A DNA stretch of 64,000 nucleotides from Aquimarina atlantica (GCF_000626715.1 NZ_AQRA01000001.1:682001-746000), one strand, 5' to 3'; counted from the stretch's first letter, positions 52,730-63,049 are shown. Translations and numbers: made by a program. The notes: generated by a model not told the origin, from the sequence alone.

Positions 52730-54199
52730 ATGAAAAATTATCTTATTACTGCCTCTCTAGGTGCAGCGTTACTATTGACCTCTTGCAACCTGGACGATTA
52801 CACCGGAGATCCTACTAAGCCTCCAACAGGAAAAATTGAGCTAAAAAATCATTCTATCTCCCCTGTTTTATTAGAAAAAACTCCTGAATTTTCTGATATA
52901 GAAATATACAACCTGCTTTCTTCTGAAGATACCTATATTCCTGATTTTACATATGGTTCTATGGCAGATGGTGCAGGATTACTTCGTAATAAAAACGGAA
53001 CATTTACTTTAATTAATAATATAGAAGCAGATTATTCTGTTGCCAGGATCACATTAGACGAAACTTTTAAACCCATTAAGGGAGAACATATCCTTAATGC
53101 TTTGGCCACAGCAAATACCGCCCAGTGTTCTGGTTCACTAATTACTCCATCTATACACGGTTTTGGTCCTCTATATCTTTCTGGTGGCGAGTGGGGAGGA
53201 AATTCTAAAGGCGTTTTTGCAACCAACCCATATAAGAATGCATCAGAAGCTTCTGCCCCCAGAATGTTACCTGCATTGGGGCAATGGTCTACCGAAAATG
53301 CAGTAGCATTAAGCAGACGTGCATACCCAGGTAAAACTGTTGTTTTTATTGGTGATGACAATAGTAATAACGAAGTTCCTTCGGGGCAATTAGGAATGTA
53401 TGTTGGTAGACAAGGTGACCTTGAAGGAGGTAAATTGTATGGATTGAAAGTAACCTCTCCGGGAGTAACCTACGAAGTAGATATGAAAGAAGGCATTTCT
53501 TATGATATGGAGTTTGTGGAATTAACCGAAAAAGATATTGATTTATTAGATGCCGAAGCCAAAGAAAAAGGAGTAATGGGATTTTCTAGATTAGAAGATA
53601 TAGATTGGAGAAGAGGACGCAGCAGAAAGAATAACCAAGAAGTATACTTTGCCGTAACAGGAAGGGATAAACCCGGATTAGTAGGAAAAGGAACACGTTC
53701 TGGAAGAATATACAAAGTAGAACTAAATAATAGAACTCCATATGGCCCCGGTAAAATAACTTGTGTATTAGATGGCGATAAAATCGGTGGTACTGCTGAA
53801 GCTTTTCATAGTCCAGATAACATTTTAGTAACCGAAAATTATGCTTACATACAAGAAGATCCAAATGGCATTCAAGATTTTAAACCTGCAGCAAATCACT
53901 ATTCGAGATTGTATCAATATAATTTAAACACCGGAGAATTAAAAGTTGTATTAGAATGTGATCAACCTAAAGCAGCAGCAGCTGGATACGGTAGTTTAAA
54001 TAAGATATGGGAAATAACAGGTATGATCGATATATCAGATGTTATAGGTGTTGATGAAACTTTTCTTATGATTACTCAAAATCATGGATGGGAAAGAGCA
54101 GACGGAACACCTTTTACCGACCCTACTGCAAATCCTGATGTAGCAAATAGTCGTAAAGAAGGTAGTATGCTTTATGTAATTAAAGGTTTAGAACGATAA
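52730..54199 (+). CDS. PhoX-like (DUF839) phosphatase-family lipoprotein
   Basis: From the ATG at 52730 this 489-aa protein has a lipoprotein signal (GAALLLTSCNL) and a beta-propeller-like body resembling PhoX/DUF839 proteins, with FSRLEDIDWRRGR, HSPDNILVTENYAYIQEDPNG and AAGYGSLNKIWEI. PhoX proteins are calcium-dependent alkaline phosphatases, but iron and calcium ligands cannot be confirmed by eye. The product likely sits in the envelope. The gene pairs tightly (4 bp) with the peroxidase gene that follows. Confidence 0.75.
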   Translation: MKNYLITASLGAALLLTSCNLDDYTGDPTKPPTGKIELKNHSISPVLLEKTPEFSDIEIYNLLSSEDTYIPDFTYGSMADGAGLLRNKNGTFTLINNIEADYSVARITLDETFKPIKGEHILNALATANTAQCSGSLITPSIHGFGPLYLSGGEWGGNSKGVFATNPYKNASEASAPRMLPALGQWSTENAVALSRRAYPGKTVVFIGDDNSNNEVPSGQLGMYVGRQGDLEGGKLYGLKVTSPGVTYEVDMKEGISYDMEFVELTEKDIDLLDAEAKEKGVMGFSRLEDIDWRRGRSRKNNQEVYFAVTGRDKPGLVGKGTRSGRIYKVELNNRTPYGPGKITCVLDGDKIGGTAEAFHSPDNILVTENYAYIQEDPNGIQDFKPAANHYSRLYQYNLNTGELKVVLECDQPKAAAAGYGSLNKIWEITGMIDISDVIGVDETFLMITQNHGWERADGTPFTDPTANPDVANSRKEGSMLYVIKGLER

Positions 54200-54203
54200 A
54201 CAT

Positions 54204-56006
54204 ATGATTTTATCTAAATACAACAAAGAGGCTTATTTTATGATAAGCCTCTTTATCATATTCGGTATTTTTTCTTCTTGTTCAGAAAAGAAAGAAGTGA
54301 AAACAGAAAAAGTACCATTTAATATCCAAATGAAAGAACAATTCATTACCGATATTACGATGGCAATTAATCACCTGGATAGTGCTAAAACCGACACCGG
54401 GGATGTTAAAAAGTATTTTCTTCAATCCAGGAAGTATTTCAAAAAAATAGAACCCATTTTAGCTTCCCTGGATATAGAAAACTATGGTTTCTTAAACCAA
54501 CCTAACATTTTGAAGGTTGAAGAAGATGATTTTACCGATATAAAAACTAAACAACCAAGTGGATATCAAGTTCTCGAAGAAGAGATTTTTACAGAAGAAA
54601 TGAATGCTGTACTGGTGAACAAACACTTGAATCTGGTATCAAGTAGGTTAAAATTAATTAGGAAAAATATTAGTTTTAATCACCTAAAGACATATCATTT
54701 TTTATGGCTATTTAGAAAATCAATAGTTCAAATTGCACTTACAGGAATAACAGGTTTTGATTCTCCCGTCTTAGAAAATTCTTTAGAAGAGTCTAAAATA
54801 GTATATCAAAGCTTAAAGACTTACCTATCTATCTTTAAAAATGAATTTAACGACGGGGTACTTTTAAAAAAATGGAATCAGGAAATAGAAGCCTCAATTA
54901 AAGATCTAAATGCTAATTTTAATACGTTTGATCGATACCGTTTTATTAAAAATCATACCCATAAACAATTAGAATTATGGAATCAGGTTGTAGATGATTG
55001 GCAGGTGAGTTTTCCCTTTGAGTTAGCACTAAAAAATGATGCTACTTCTCTTTTTTCTAAAGATACCTATAATCACACTTATTTTGCCGATAGAAATTCT
55101 GGAGAAATGACTTCAGAAAAAATAGCATTAGGAAAAAAGCTGTTTTACGATACCAACTTATCTTCGAATAAAAAAATGAGTTGTGCAACCTGCCATCATC
55201 CGGATAAAGCATTTACAGACGGGTTAAAAATTGGTGCAAAAGTTACACGTAATACTCCTACTTTATTATATGCCGGTCTGCAAAAAGCATTTTTCTATGA
55301 TAAAAGAGCTGGTAGTTTAGAGGGGCAGATCATTGCTGTGATAGAAAATGAAAATGAATTTCATACAGATTTAGAAACACTAAGAGAAGTTGTTACACAA
55401 GATAGTGTATACACAAAAATTTTTGCCAAAGTTTTTAAAAATCAAAAGGTTGGTAATGCAGAAATTAGGAATGCTATAGCCAGTTATATAAGAAGTTTAG
55501 CTCCTTTTAACTCTAAATTTGACCGCAACATAAACGCTCTGGAGCATACGCTTACCCAAAATGAAATTAATGGTTTTAATCTTTTTAATGGTAAAGCCAA
55601 ATGCGCTACATGTCATTTTGCTCCTGTTTTTAATGGTACTGTACCTCCTAATTACAGAGAATCAGAAATCGAATTAATTGGCGTTCCAGAACGAAATGAT
55701 ACTATTAATGCTACTATTAGTGCTGATTTAGGAAGATATTATGTGTATAAAACTCCTGAAAGAAAGCATTTTTTTAAGACTCCGACGGTTAGAAATGCTG
55801 GAAAAACAGCTCCATATATGCATAACGGAGTATATACCACTCTAGAAGATGTTATGGATTTTTATAACCGAGGAGGCGGTATTGGTATTGGTATCCAAAA
55901 CGAATATCAAACTTTACCTCCCGATCTGTTACATCTCACTAATCAGGAAATAAAGGATATTATTTCGTTTATACATACACTAGAAGATGATATTGAAACC
56001 TATTAA
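54204..56006 (+). CDS. di-haem cytochrome c peroxidase-family lipoprotein with long N-terminal domain
   Basis: This 600-aa protein has a signal with a lipobox (IFSSCSEK), an N-terminal helical domain of about 270 residues not found in plain CCPs, and the MauG/CcpA fold with two haem c sites: C327ATCHH331-type and C467ATCH471. YMHNGVYTTLEDVMDFYNRGGG near the end is typical. It may reduce peroxide or oxidise a partner in the periplasm. It is co-transcribed with the PhoX-like gene; the start could also be the ATG at 54240. Confidence 0.88.
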   Translation: MILSKYNKEAYFMISLFIIFGIFSSCSEKKEVKTEKVPFNIQMKEQFITDITMAINHLDSAKTDTGDVKKYFLQSRKYFKKIEPILASLDIENYGFLNQPNILKVEEDDFTDIKTKQPSGYQVLEEEIFTEEMNAVLVNKHLNLVSSRLKLIRKNISFNHLKTYHFLWLFRKSIVQIALTGITGFDSPVLENSLEESKIVYQSLKTYLSIFKNEFNDGVLLKKWNQEIEASIKDLNANFNTFDRYRFIKNHTHKQLELWNQVVDDWQVSFPFELALKNDATSLFSKDTYNHTYFADRNSGEMTSEKIALGKKLFYDTNLSSNKKMSCATCHHPDKAFTDGLKIGAKVTRNTPTLLYAGLQKAFFYDKRAGSLEGQIIAVIENENEFHTDLETLREVVTQDSVYTKIFAKVFKNQKVGNAEIRNAIASYIRSLAPFNSKFDRNINALEHTLTQNEINGFNLFNGKAKCATCHFAPVFNGTVPPNYRESEIELIGVPERNDTINATISADLGRYYVYKTPERKHFFKTPTVRNAGKTAPYMHNGVYTTLEDVMDFYNRGGGIGIGIQNEYQTLPPDLLHLTNQEIKDIISFIHTLEDDIETY

Positions 56007-56137
56007 AAAGAACTTGGTTGGCTATTAGTAGTCCATTCATTAATTAGAGTATAGATGGTCGTATATCTTCTTCGAACCGTATTACGGTTATCACGTAAAA
56101 TTGTTATGTAATGCTAATTAATTCGTAATATCTGGGT

Positions 56138-56145
56138 TATTTTTG
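56138..56145 (+). promoter_or_regulatory. putative -7 box of the histidine kinase gene
   Basis: TATTTTTG matches TAnnTTTG; the ATG at 56196 follows 50 bp later, preceded by an AGAGG that could be a ribosome-binding site. Confidence 0.4.
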
Positions 56146-56195
56146 TTAATTTTATTAGGAATTGATTCTCATATAAATCAATTCTTTGTAAGAGG

Positions 56196-57404
56196 ATGAT
56201 ATCAAATGCTATACCCATAAACGAAAACTTTAGGTTAGAAGCTTTAAAATCATTAGACATTCTGGATACCAAATCACAGAAAGAGTTTGATGAGATTACG
56301 GCTCTTGCTGCGTATATCTGTGAAACAGATATGGCACTAATTTCATTGGTAGATAATGATAGACAATGGTTTAAATCTAAATATGGTTTAAAAACGTGTG
56401 AGACTCCTCGTGATAATTCGCTTTGTTCTCATGTTGTTTTACAACCTCATGCTCCTTTAATAATTAAAGATACCCGAGAAGATGAACGTTTTAATGACAG
56501 CCCGATTATTCTCGAAGAAAAGCCTATTATCTTTTATGCCGGAATTCCTTTAATAGATAAAGATGGGTTTGCTCTAGGATCCTTATGTGTAATGGATAGT
56601 GTTCCCAGAGAGCTTTCTAATAAACAATTAGAATCTCTTAATGCCCTGGCAAAGCAGGTGATTATTCTTTTTGAACTTAACAAAAAGAATAATGATCTTC
56701 AAATAATTCAAAACAAGTTAAAGAAACACAACGAATCTTTAAGGGAATTTGCAAGAGTAATATCTCATGATCTCAAAATGCCATTAGCCAATGTTATTAC
56801 CTCTACAGATTTATTAAAGCTTAAACTAGAAGATAAACTGGATAATGAAAGTTTAGAGTATTTTGATTACATCAAAACTTCTTCTTTCTCTATGAGTAGT
56901 TATATTAGTGATGTACTTGATCATTATGAGAGTGAAAGTTTAATCCATAATAAACCCGAAGAGTTTTATTTAAATCATCTGTTGAGTAAAATTGTTGATT
57001 TACTTGCTATGAAACCGGATTTTACTATTTATTTTCCAGAAGAAGATCCAATCATACAATGTAATAAACTGGCCTTAAAACAAATTTTCTTTAACCTTAT
57101 CGGAAACAGTATCAAATATAATGACAAAGACCAGATCATTATATCAATAGAAATTAACGAAGATGAGAATTTTTATTATTTCAGAATAACAGATAACGGA
57201 ATGGGGATTCCGAATGATAAGTTAGATACTATTTTTGAGCTTTTTACAACCGCTAATACTACAGACAGAAGCGGTAATAAAGGTAATGGTATTGGGCTTT
57301 CTACGGTAGAAAAATTAGTTAAAAACCTAGGGGGATATATTAAAGTATCTTCTAAAGAAAAGGTTCAGACTACTTTTGAATTTTCTATAAAAAAATCGAA
57401 TTAA
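56196..57404 (+). CDS. GAF-domain sensor histidine kinase
   Basis: This 402-aa cytoplasmic kinase has a GAF domain at about residues 20-165 (with LCSHVVLQPHAPLIIKDTRED and AGIPLIDKDGFALGSLCVMD), a HisKA with phospho-acceptor H191 in ISHDLKMPLANV, and an ATPase domain with NLIGNSIKYND, TDNGMGIP and GNGIGLSTVEKLV. It senses an intracellular cue via GAF; no response regulator is adjacent. It is convergent with the FAD oxidoreductase gene. Confidence 0.92.
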   Translation: MISNAIPINENFRLEALKSLDILDTKSQKEFDEITALAAYICETDMALISLVDNDRQWFKSKYGLKTCETPRDNSLCSHVVLQPHAPLIIKDTREDERFNDSPIILEEKPIIFYAGIPLIDKDGFALGSLCVMDSVPRELSNKQLESLNALAKQVIILFELNKKNNDLQIIQNKLKKHNESLREFARVISHDLKMPLANVITSTDLLKLKLEDKLDNESLEYFDYIKTSSFSMSSYISDVLDHYESESLIHNKPEEFYLNHLLSKIVDLLAMKPDFTIYFPEEDPIIQCNKLALKQIFFNLIGNSIKYNDKDQIIISIEINEDENFYYFRITDNGMGIPNDKLDTIFELFTTANTTDRSGNKGNGIGLSTVEKLVKNLGGYIKVSSKEKVQTTFEFSIKKSN

Positions 57405-58969
57405 ACCGTTTTAGATAGTATTGTTGCAACACAAGCCTGGGCACATTTTTCACCATCGATAGCTGCAGAAATTATACCTCCGGCATATCCTGCACCTTCT
57501 CCACAAGGGTATAATCCTTTAATTTGCGTATGTTCTAATGTTTTCCAGTCTCTGGGAATACGAACAGGTGATGATGTCCTGGACTCGGGAGCATGTACTA
57601 CAGCATCATTGGTAAGATATCCTTTCATACTTTTACCAAATGCTTTAAAACCGTCTTGTAATGTTTGATGAATAAATTTGGGAAATACCACACCCATATC
57701 AGCAGATGTTAAACCTGGTTTATACGAAGTTTCCGGAAGATTTGTTGATATTCTTCCTTCAACCATATCTACTAATTTTTGCGCGGGAACCTTTTGAGTC
57801 TTTCCTCCTACTTGCCATGCATACTGCTCTATACTTTTCTGAAAGTATACTCCAGATAATGGACCATATTTAGAAAATTCTTTAAAATCTTCTACCCGCA
57901 ATTCTATAACAATACCACTATTGGCAGTAGGTTGATCCCGCTTAGAAGGAGACCAGCCATTTGTGACCACTTCTCCAGGGCTAGTAGCGCAAGGAGCAAT
58001 AACACCACCGGGACACATACAGAAAGAATACATTCCTCTGCCTTTTACCTGTTTTACGATACTATATGGTGAAGGAGGTAAATAAGGCCCTCGAACCTCG
58101 CAAGAATACTGGATCTGGTCTATGAGTTTTTGCGGGTGTTCTACTCGTACTCCCAAAGCAAATGGCTTTGCTTCGATCTCTATTTTTTTATCATACAATA
58201 GCGTAAATATATCTCTTGCAGAATGCCCTGTGGCCAGAATAACTTTATTCGTAGCAATAGTACTTCCATCCAATAGAGTAACGCCATTGATTTCAGAATT
58301 TTTAATTTCAAAATCTATGACACGAGTATCAAAATGTACTTCTCCTCCTCTCTCCACAATTTTCTCTCGTATTGCAGTTATAATACCCGGTAATTTATTT
58401 GTTCCAATATGGGGATGTGCTTCGACCAAAATCTGATCGGTAGCCCCAAATCCAACCAAAAGCTCTAAAATACGATGCACATCTCCTCTTTTCTTAGATC
58501 GGGTATATAGTTTACCATCACTATATGTACCTGCACCACCTTCTCCAAAACAATAATTAGAATCTTCGTTAACAATATGATCTCTGGTAATAGCTTTAAG
58601 ATCTCTACGACGTGCCTGTACATCTTTTCCTCGTTCTAAAACAATGGGTTTACACCCTAATTCTATACAGCGTAGTGCTGCAAACAGACCTGCAGGGCCA
58701 GCACCAATAATAACAACCTCTGGTGCATTAGAAACATCTGGATATTCTGGTAATACAATAGGTTGCTCTATAAAGTCTTCCTGTACATATACTTTTAGCT
58801 TCAAATTGACCTTAATTGCTCGTTGCCGCGCGTCTATAGAACGTTTTAAAACCTGAATATGTCTAATTTCATCCAAAGGGATACCATTCTTATGCGCAAC
58901 CTTACTTTTTAACCGATCAGGATGTGCTGCAATTTCTGGCGAAACTTGTATCGTGAATTCGTGTTGCAA
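57401..58969 (-). CDS. FAD-dependent oxidoreductase (uncharacterised FAD-binding protein family)
   Basis: This 522-aa flavoprotein has a basic N-terminal domain of about 80 residues, the dinucleotide fold VVIIGAGPAGLFAALRCIELGCKPIVLERG and a conserved CFGEGGAGTYSDGKLYT segment. It resembles the broad family of bacterial FAD-dependent proteins with an N-terminal ligand-binding extension; the substrate is unknown. No signal peptide is visible. Its start at 58969 is followed upstream by a 172-bp divergent spacer to the barrel gene. Confidence 0.85.
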   Translation of the reverse strand: MQHEFTIQVSPEIAAHPDRLKSKVAHKNGIPLDEIRHIQVLKRSIDARQRAIKVNLKLKVYVQEDFIEQPIVLPEYPDVSNAPEVVIIGAGPAGLFAALRCIELGCKPIVLERGKDVQARRRDLKAITRDHIVNEDSNYCFGEGGAGTYSDGKLYTRSKKRGDVHRILELLVGFGATDQILVEAHPHIGTNKLPGIITAIREKIVERGGEVHFDTRVIDFEIKNSEINGVTLLDGSTIATNKVILATGHSARDIFTLLYDKKIEIEAKPFALGVRVEHPQKLIDQIQYSCEVRGPYLPPSPYSIVKQVKGRGMYSFCMCPGGVIAPCATSPGEVVTNGWSPSKRDQPTANSGIVIELRVEDFKEFSKYGPLSGVYFQKSIEQYAWQVGGKTQKVPAQKLVDMVEGRISTNLPETSYKPGLTSADMGVVFPKFIHQTLQDGFKAFGKSMKGYLTNDAVVHAPESRTSSPVRIPRDWKTLEHTQIKGLYPCGEGAGYAGGIISAAIDGEKCAQACVATILSKTV

Positions 58970-59105
58970 TCTTAACTTAGGTTTTGAATTTGGGGCGAAG
59001 ATACAACATTCTTTGCTTCAAAATAATGCAGATAAAACATCAAAATGGTATTTGTAAGCAAGTCGAATCTTTCTAGATTTAACCTTTTCTTAAGATATTA
59101 GTCCC

Positions 59106-59113
59106 TATCTTTG
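59106..59113 (+). promoter_or_regulatory. putative -7 box of the PorT-type gene
   Basis: TATCTTTG matches TAnnTTTG, with the ATG at 59142 about 28 bp later. No clear -33 box. Confidence 0.4.
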
Positions 59114-59141
59114 ATCTCAAACAAACCTTAAATTTACAATT

Positions 59142-59684
59142 ATGAAAAAGCTTTTTTTATTAGCAATTGCGGTAATCGGTTTTTCAATTTCTTCAAATGC
59201 ACAGGACATCAAACTTGGTTTTAAAGGTGGGGTAAACTTCGCTACTTTAAATGGGGACGGTTACAATGGTTTAGACGGACGTACAGGATATCATATTGGT
59301 GCTGTAGTTCAAGTTGGATTAACAGATATGTTTGCTATACAGCCAGAACTTATATATTCTGCGCAAGGAGCAAAATTTAAAGCCCTTGGTATTGATCAGG
59401 ATATTGATGTTGATTATTTAAACCTTCCGGTTTTGGTAAAATTTAAATTCGCTAAATTTTTTAGTGCAGAAGCGGGACCTCAATTCGGTTTTATAGTTAA
59501 TGACAATTTTAATGGTGGTACTGATCCAGAAAGTTTTGATCTAAGTGCAGCTGTAGGTGCCGGAGTAGAATTTGGTTCTTTTTTCGGTCAGTTACGATAT
59601 AATATTGGGTTTACTGATATTGTAGATAATGTAGAAGCTAAAAATTCTGTATTTCAAGTTTCTGTTGGCTATTATATCTTTTAG
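59142..59684 (+). CDS. PorT-family outer-membrane beta-barrel protein
   Basis: This 180-aa protein has a signal peptide (LLAIAVIGFSISSNAQ) and eight-strand barrel features: KLGFKGGVNFATLNGDG, GYHIGAVVQVGL, FAIQPELIYSAQGAKF and a final strand SVFQVSVGYYIF ending in Phe. It matches the PorT/outer-membrane beta-barrel family common in this phylum, of unknown function. It is monocistronic with its own terminator. Confidence 0.85.
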   Translation: MKKLFLLAIAVIGFSISSNAQDIKLGFKGGVNFATLNGDGYNGLDGRTGYHIGAVVQVGLTDMFAIQPELIYSAQGAKFKALGIDQDIDVDYLNLPVLVKFKFAKFFSAEAGPQFGFIVNDNFNGGTDPESFDLSAAVGAGVEFGSFFGQLRYNIGFTDIVDNVEAKNSVFQVSVGYYIF

Positions 59685-59707
59685 TAAAGAGAAAGATTTA
59701 TATAGGG

Positions 59708-59732
59708 AAAGCGGAAGTTTTACTTCCGCTTT
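59708..59732 (+). terminator. terminator of the PorT-type gene
   Basis: Perfect 10-bp stem (59708-59717 with 59723-59732), 5-nt loop, then TTTT. Confidence 0.88.
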
Positions 59733-59845
59733 TTTTAGGCATAAAAAATAATGCTCTTTCTCTTACCTCTCTATATTTATTTTAATTTTTGACTCATAAT
59801 TTGCGAATTGATAATTTTCAAATTCATAAATCCCAAATCTTATAG

Positions 59846-59853
59846 TATATTTG
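59846..59853 (+). promoter_or_regulatory. putative -7 box of the BatA-domain gene
   Basis: TATATTTG matches TAnnTTTG; the ATG at 59871 lies 17 bp downstream. Confidence 0.4.
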
Positions 59854-59870
59854 ACAAACCTTACTAAGGA

Positions 59871-61799
59871 ATGCAGTTTAAACACCCAGAATTTCTTTAC
59901 GCTCTCTTTGCACTTATAATTCCTATTCTAGTTCATTTATTTCAGTTACGACGCTTTCAGAAGGTTAATTTTACAAATGTTCAGTTTCTAAAAGCGGTTA
60001 CCATACAAACTCGTAAGAGTTCTCAGATCAAAAAATGGTTAACGCTTCTTGCTCGATTATTAGCTATGGCAGCTATCATTTTTGCTTTTGCACAGCCATT
60101 TCTGGCATTAGAAGAAATTGTTGGTAAAAAAAGTAAAACCGTAGTATACCTGGATAATTCGTTTAGTATGCAGGCCAAAGGCTCTAAAGGGCCTCTCCTA
60201 AAACGTGCTGTACAAGAAATTCTTAGTGACCTTCCTGAAGAGGAAACCATATCTATTTTTACCAATACAGAGACTTTTGTTGATGTTTCTAAACAAGATA
60301 TTCAGAATGACTTGTTACAAATAGAGTACTCATCTAATCAACTCTCTTATTCGGCAGCCTATCTTAAAGCTAAACAATTAGCAGGAACATCTTCAGAAAC
60401 CAATAAACGTATCATAATGGTTTCAGATTTTCAACAAAAAGAAAATGCCTTTAGTATACAAAAAGATACAGATACAAAAACGCACCTTGTTCAGCTACAA
60501 CCAGTCACCAGGCAAAATATTGCCATCGACAGTCTGTACTTAAGGCATAATACAAATAATGATCTTACTCTTAATGTCGCATTAAGCAATACCGATACTA
60601 ACGCAGAAAATACTTCTATTGCGTTATATAATGATGATAAATTAATTGCCAAAACAGCGGTTTCTATTCCAGAAAATGGTAGTGCTGAAACTGAATTCCG
60701 TTTAGATGAAAATATAAAAATTAACGGTCGGGTTACTATAGAAGATCCCGTAATAACCTTTGATAATTCTAGGTTTTTTACAATAAATGCTCCAGAAAAG
60801 ATTAAAGTTGTTGCTATTAATGAAACAGATGATAATTTTATAAAAAATATTTTTACTTCGGATGAATTTGCAGTGCAAAGCAGCTCTGTCGAAAGGCTTA
60901 ATTATAATGATATTAGTAATGCAAACCTGGTAATCATTAATGAGGTTAAACAAATTCCGGTATCACTTATCAATGCATTAAAGCCTTTTGTTGATCAAGG
61001 AGGTACTATTTGTTTTATTCCTGCAACAAATGGAGATTTGATTTCGTATCAACAGTTTATCAATGGATATTCGACACAAGGGTTATCGACAGAAATAACA
61101 CGAGAAAAGAAAATCACTTCTATTAACTTCTCACATCCATTATATCGTGGGGTTTTTGATAAAAAGATTACTAATTTTCAATATCCAAAGGTAAATAGTT
61201 ATTATCAGGCAAATGCATCCAATATCATATTATCTTTTGAAGATAACAGCCCTTTCTTATATAAAACAAATAATATATATGTATTTACATCGGCTATAAA
61301 TCAGGAAAATTCTAATTTTAAAAATTCTCCATTAATCGTTCCTACATTATATAATATTGGTAAACAAAGCTTACAACTTACAGATATATCATATACTATT
61401 GGTCAAATTAATTCTTATGATATTCCTATAGCTCTCGGACAGGACGGAATATTGTCTTTGGTTTCTGAACAGGAAAATATCATACCATTACAACAGAGTT
61501 TTTCTACAAAAGTGAATATAACGACAGACGAAGTTCCTACACGGGCAGGAATTTATAGTGTACAAGATAAAAATAACAGTATTCAACAACATGTAAGTTA
61601 TAATTATAATAGTGCAGAGAGTGATTTACAATATTATAACTTAACTACTACAGATGATTATCAAGTAAGCCAATCTGTCACAGAGCTTTTTGACCAGATA
61701 AAAGAAGAGACTAGTGTTAATGAACTTTGGAAATGGTTTGTTATTTTTGCGTTGATATTCTTACTAATTGAAATACTACTATTAAAATATCTAAAATGA
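59871..61799 (+). CDS. BatA-domain membrane protein with vWA-like fold
   Basis: This 642-aa protein begins with the aerotolerance BatA motif MQFKHPEFLYALFALIIPIL and a second helix by residue 75. A vWA-like region follows with a DxSxS-type motif (VVYLDNSFSMQAKG), so metal binding is likely. A long periplasmic beta-rich part and a C-terminal helix (FVIFALIFLLIEILLLKYL) complete it. Bat proteins are linked to oxidative stress tolerance. It overlaps the next gene by 4 bp. Confidence 0.88.
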   Translation: MQFKHPEFLYALFALIIPILVHLFQLRRFQKVNFTNVQFLKAVTIQTRKSSQIKKWLTLLARLLAMAAIIFAFAQPFLALEEIVGKKSKTVVYLDNSFSMQAKGSKGPLLKRAVQEILSDLPEEETISIFTNTETFVDVSKQDIQNDLLQIEYSSNQLSYSAAYLKAKQLAGTSSETNKRIIMVSDFQQKENAFSIQKDTDTKTHLVQLQPVTRQNIAIDSLYLRHNTNNDLTLNVALSNTDTNAENTSIALYNDDKLIAKTAVSIPENGSAETEFRLDENIKINGRVTIEDPVITFDNSRFFTINAPEKIKVVAINETDDNFIKNIFTSDEFAVQSSSVERLNYNDISNANLVIINEVKQIPVSLINALKPFVDQGGTICFIPATNGDLISYQQFINGYSTQGLSTEITREKKITSINFSHPLYRGVFDKKITNFQYPKVNSYYQANASNIILSFEDNSPFLYKTNNIYVFTSAINQENSNFKNSPLIVPTLYNIGKQSLQLTDISYTIGQINSYDIPIALGQDGILSLVSEQENIIPLQQSFSTKVNITTDEVPTRAGIYSVQDKNNSIQQHVSYNYNSAESDLQYYNLTTTDDYQVSQSVTELFDQIKEETSVNELWKWFVIFALIFLLIEILLLKYLK

Positions 61800-63049
61800 A
61801 CTTCTTATTAAAGGCTGCTACTGTAATTGACTCAAAATCTCCTTTTCATCGTCAAACAGTTGATATATTAATCGAAAACGGAGTAATTACAGATATAAAG
61901 AAGACAATCAAAGCCTCTGATCATGTTGAAGAAGTTATATTAGATAACCTACACATTTCACAAGGATGGTTTGATAGTAGTGTAAGTTTTGGTGAACCAG
62001 GGTATGAAGAACGTGAAACTATTGATCATGGTTTACAAGTGGCTGCAAAAAGTGGTTTCACAGCTATAGCGTTACACCCAAATACATTACCGGTAACCGA
62101 CAATAGTACTGCTATTGGTTTTCTGAAAGGAAAGTCCCAGAATAGCGCAGTATCACTATATCCTATCGGAGCGTTGACTATACAGTGTAAAGGCGTGGAT
62201 ATGGCAGAATTATATGATATGCAACAAGCAGGTGCTATTGCCTTTGGGGACTATAAAAAAGCCATTCAAAACCCTAATTTATTAAAGATTGCTCTTCTCT
62301 ATGCGCAAAATTTTAATGGATTGGTTCTATCTTTTCCTCAAGAAAATAATATTGCCGGAAAAGGAATGGTTAATGAAGAAGAGCAAAGTACTTTACTTGG
62401 GTTAAAAGGAATTCCTGCGTTAGCAGAAGAGTTACAGATTGCGAGAGATTTATTTCTACTAGAATATACCGGTGGCACCTTACACATCCCTACAATTTCG
62501 ACAGCAAAATCGGTAGCATTAATTCGGGATGCAAAGGCAAAAGGATTACAAATAAGTTGTAGTACAACTGTTCATCATTTAACCCTAACCGATAAAGAGC
62601 TGGTTACATTCGATACTAATTATAAGGTACTCCCTCCATTAAGAACACAAAAAGATGTAGATGCCCTGGTAAAAGGTATAAACGATGGTACTATTGATAT
62701 GGTTACCAGTGATCATCAACCTATAGATGTAGAACATAAAAAGGTAGAGTTTGATCACTCCAAATACGGTACTACTGGTTTAGAAAGTGCCTTTGGAACT
62801 CTTAATACGATATTAGATATTGAACAAACCATAGCAATGCTTACCAATGGTAAATCTATTTTCAAAATAGAAAGTGAGAGCATTGAAATAGGTAATAAAG
62901 CAGATTTATCTTTATTTAATCCTACAGGGGATATTACTTTTACAGAAGAGCATGTTATATCTTCTTCAAAAAATAGTGCTTTTATAGGAAAATCTACAAA
63001 AGGAGCTCCTTATGGTATTATCGCCAACGGAAAAATGATATTAAAATAA
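61796..63049 (+). CDS. dihydroorotase-like protein lacking the HxH metal motif
   Basis: This 417-aa amidohydrolase-fold protein resembles dihydroorotase of pyrimidine synthesis. In active enzymes the first metal site reads DxHVHxREPG; here it is DSSVSFGEPG (60-69), with both His replaced by Ser and the Arg by Gly. Later features remain: AFGDYKK, the HIPTISTAKS histidine, TTVHHLTLT and VTSDHQP. It may therefore be catalytically inactive, like the PyrC' partner of aspartate carbamoyltransferase in some bacteria. It overlaps the BatA gene by 4 bp, so the two are co-translated. Confidence 0.85.
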   Translation: MNFLLKAATVIDSKSPFHRQTVDILIENGVITDIKKTIKASDHVEEVILDNLHISQGWFDSSVSFGEPGYEERETIDHGLQVAAKSGFTAIALHPNTLPVTDNSTAIGFLKGKSQNSAVSLYPIGALTIQCKGVDMAELYDMQQAGAIAFGDYKKAIQNPNLLKIALLYAQNFNGLVLSFPQENNIAGKGMVNEEEQSTLLGLKGIPALAEELQIARDLFLLEYTGGTLHIPTISTAKSVALIRDAKAKGLQISCSTTVHHLTLTDKELVTFDTNYKVLPPLRTQKDVDALVKGINDGTIDMVTSDHQPIDVEHKKVEFDHSKYGTTGLESAFGTLNTILDIEQTIAMLTNGKSIFKIESESIEIGNKADLSLFNPTGDITFTEEHVISSSKNSAFIGKSTKGAPYGIIANGKMILK

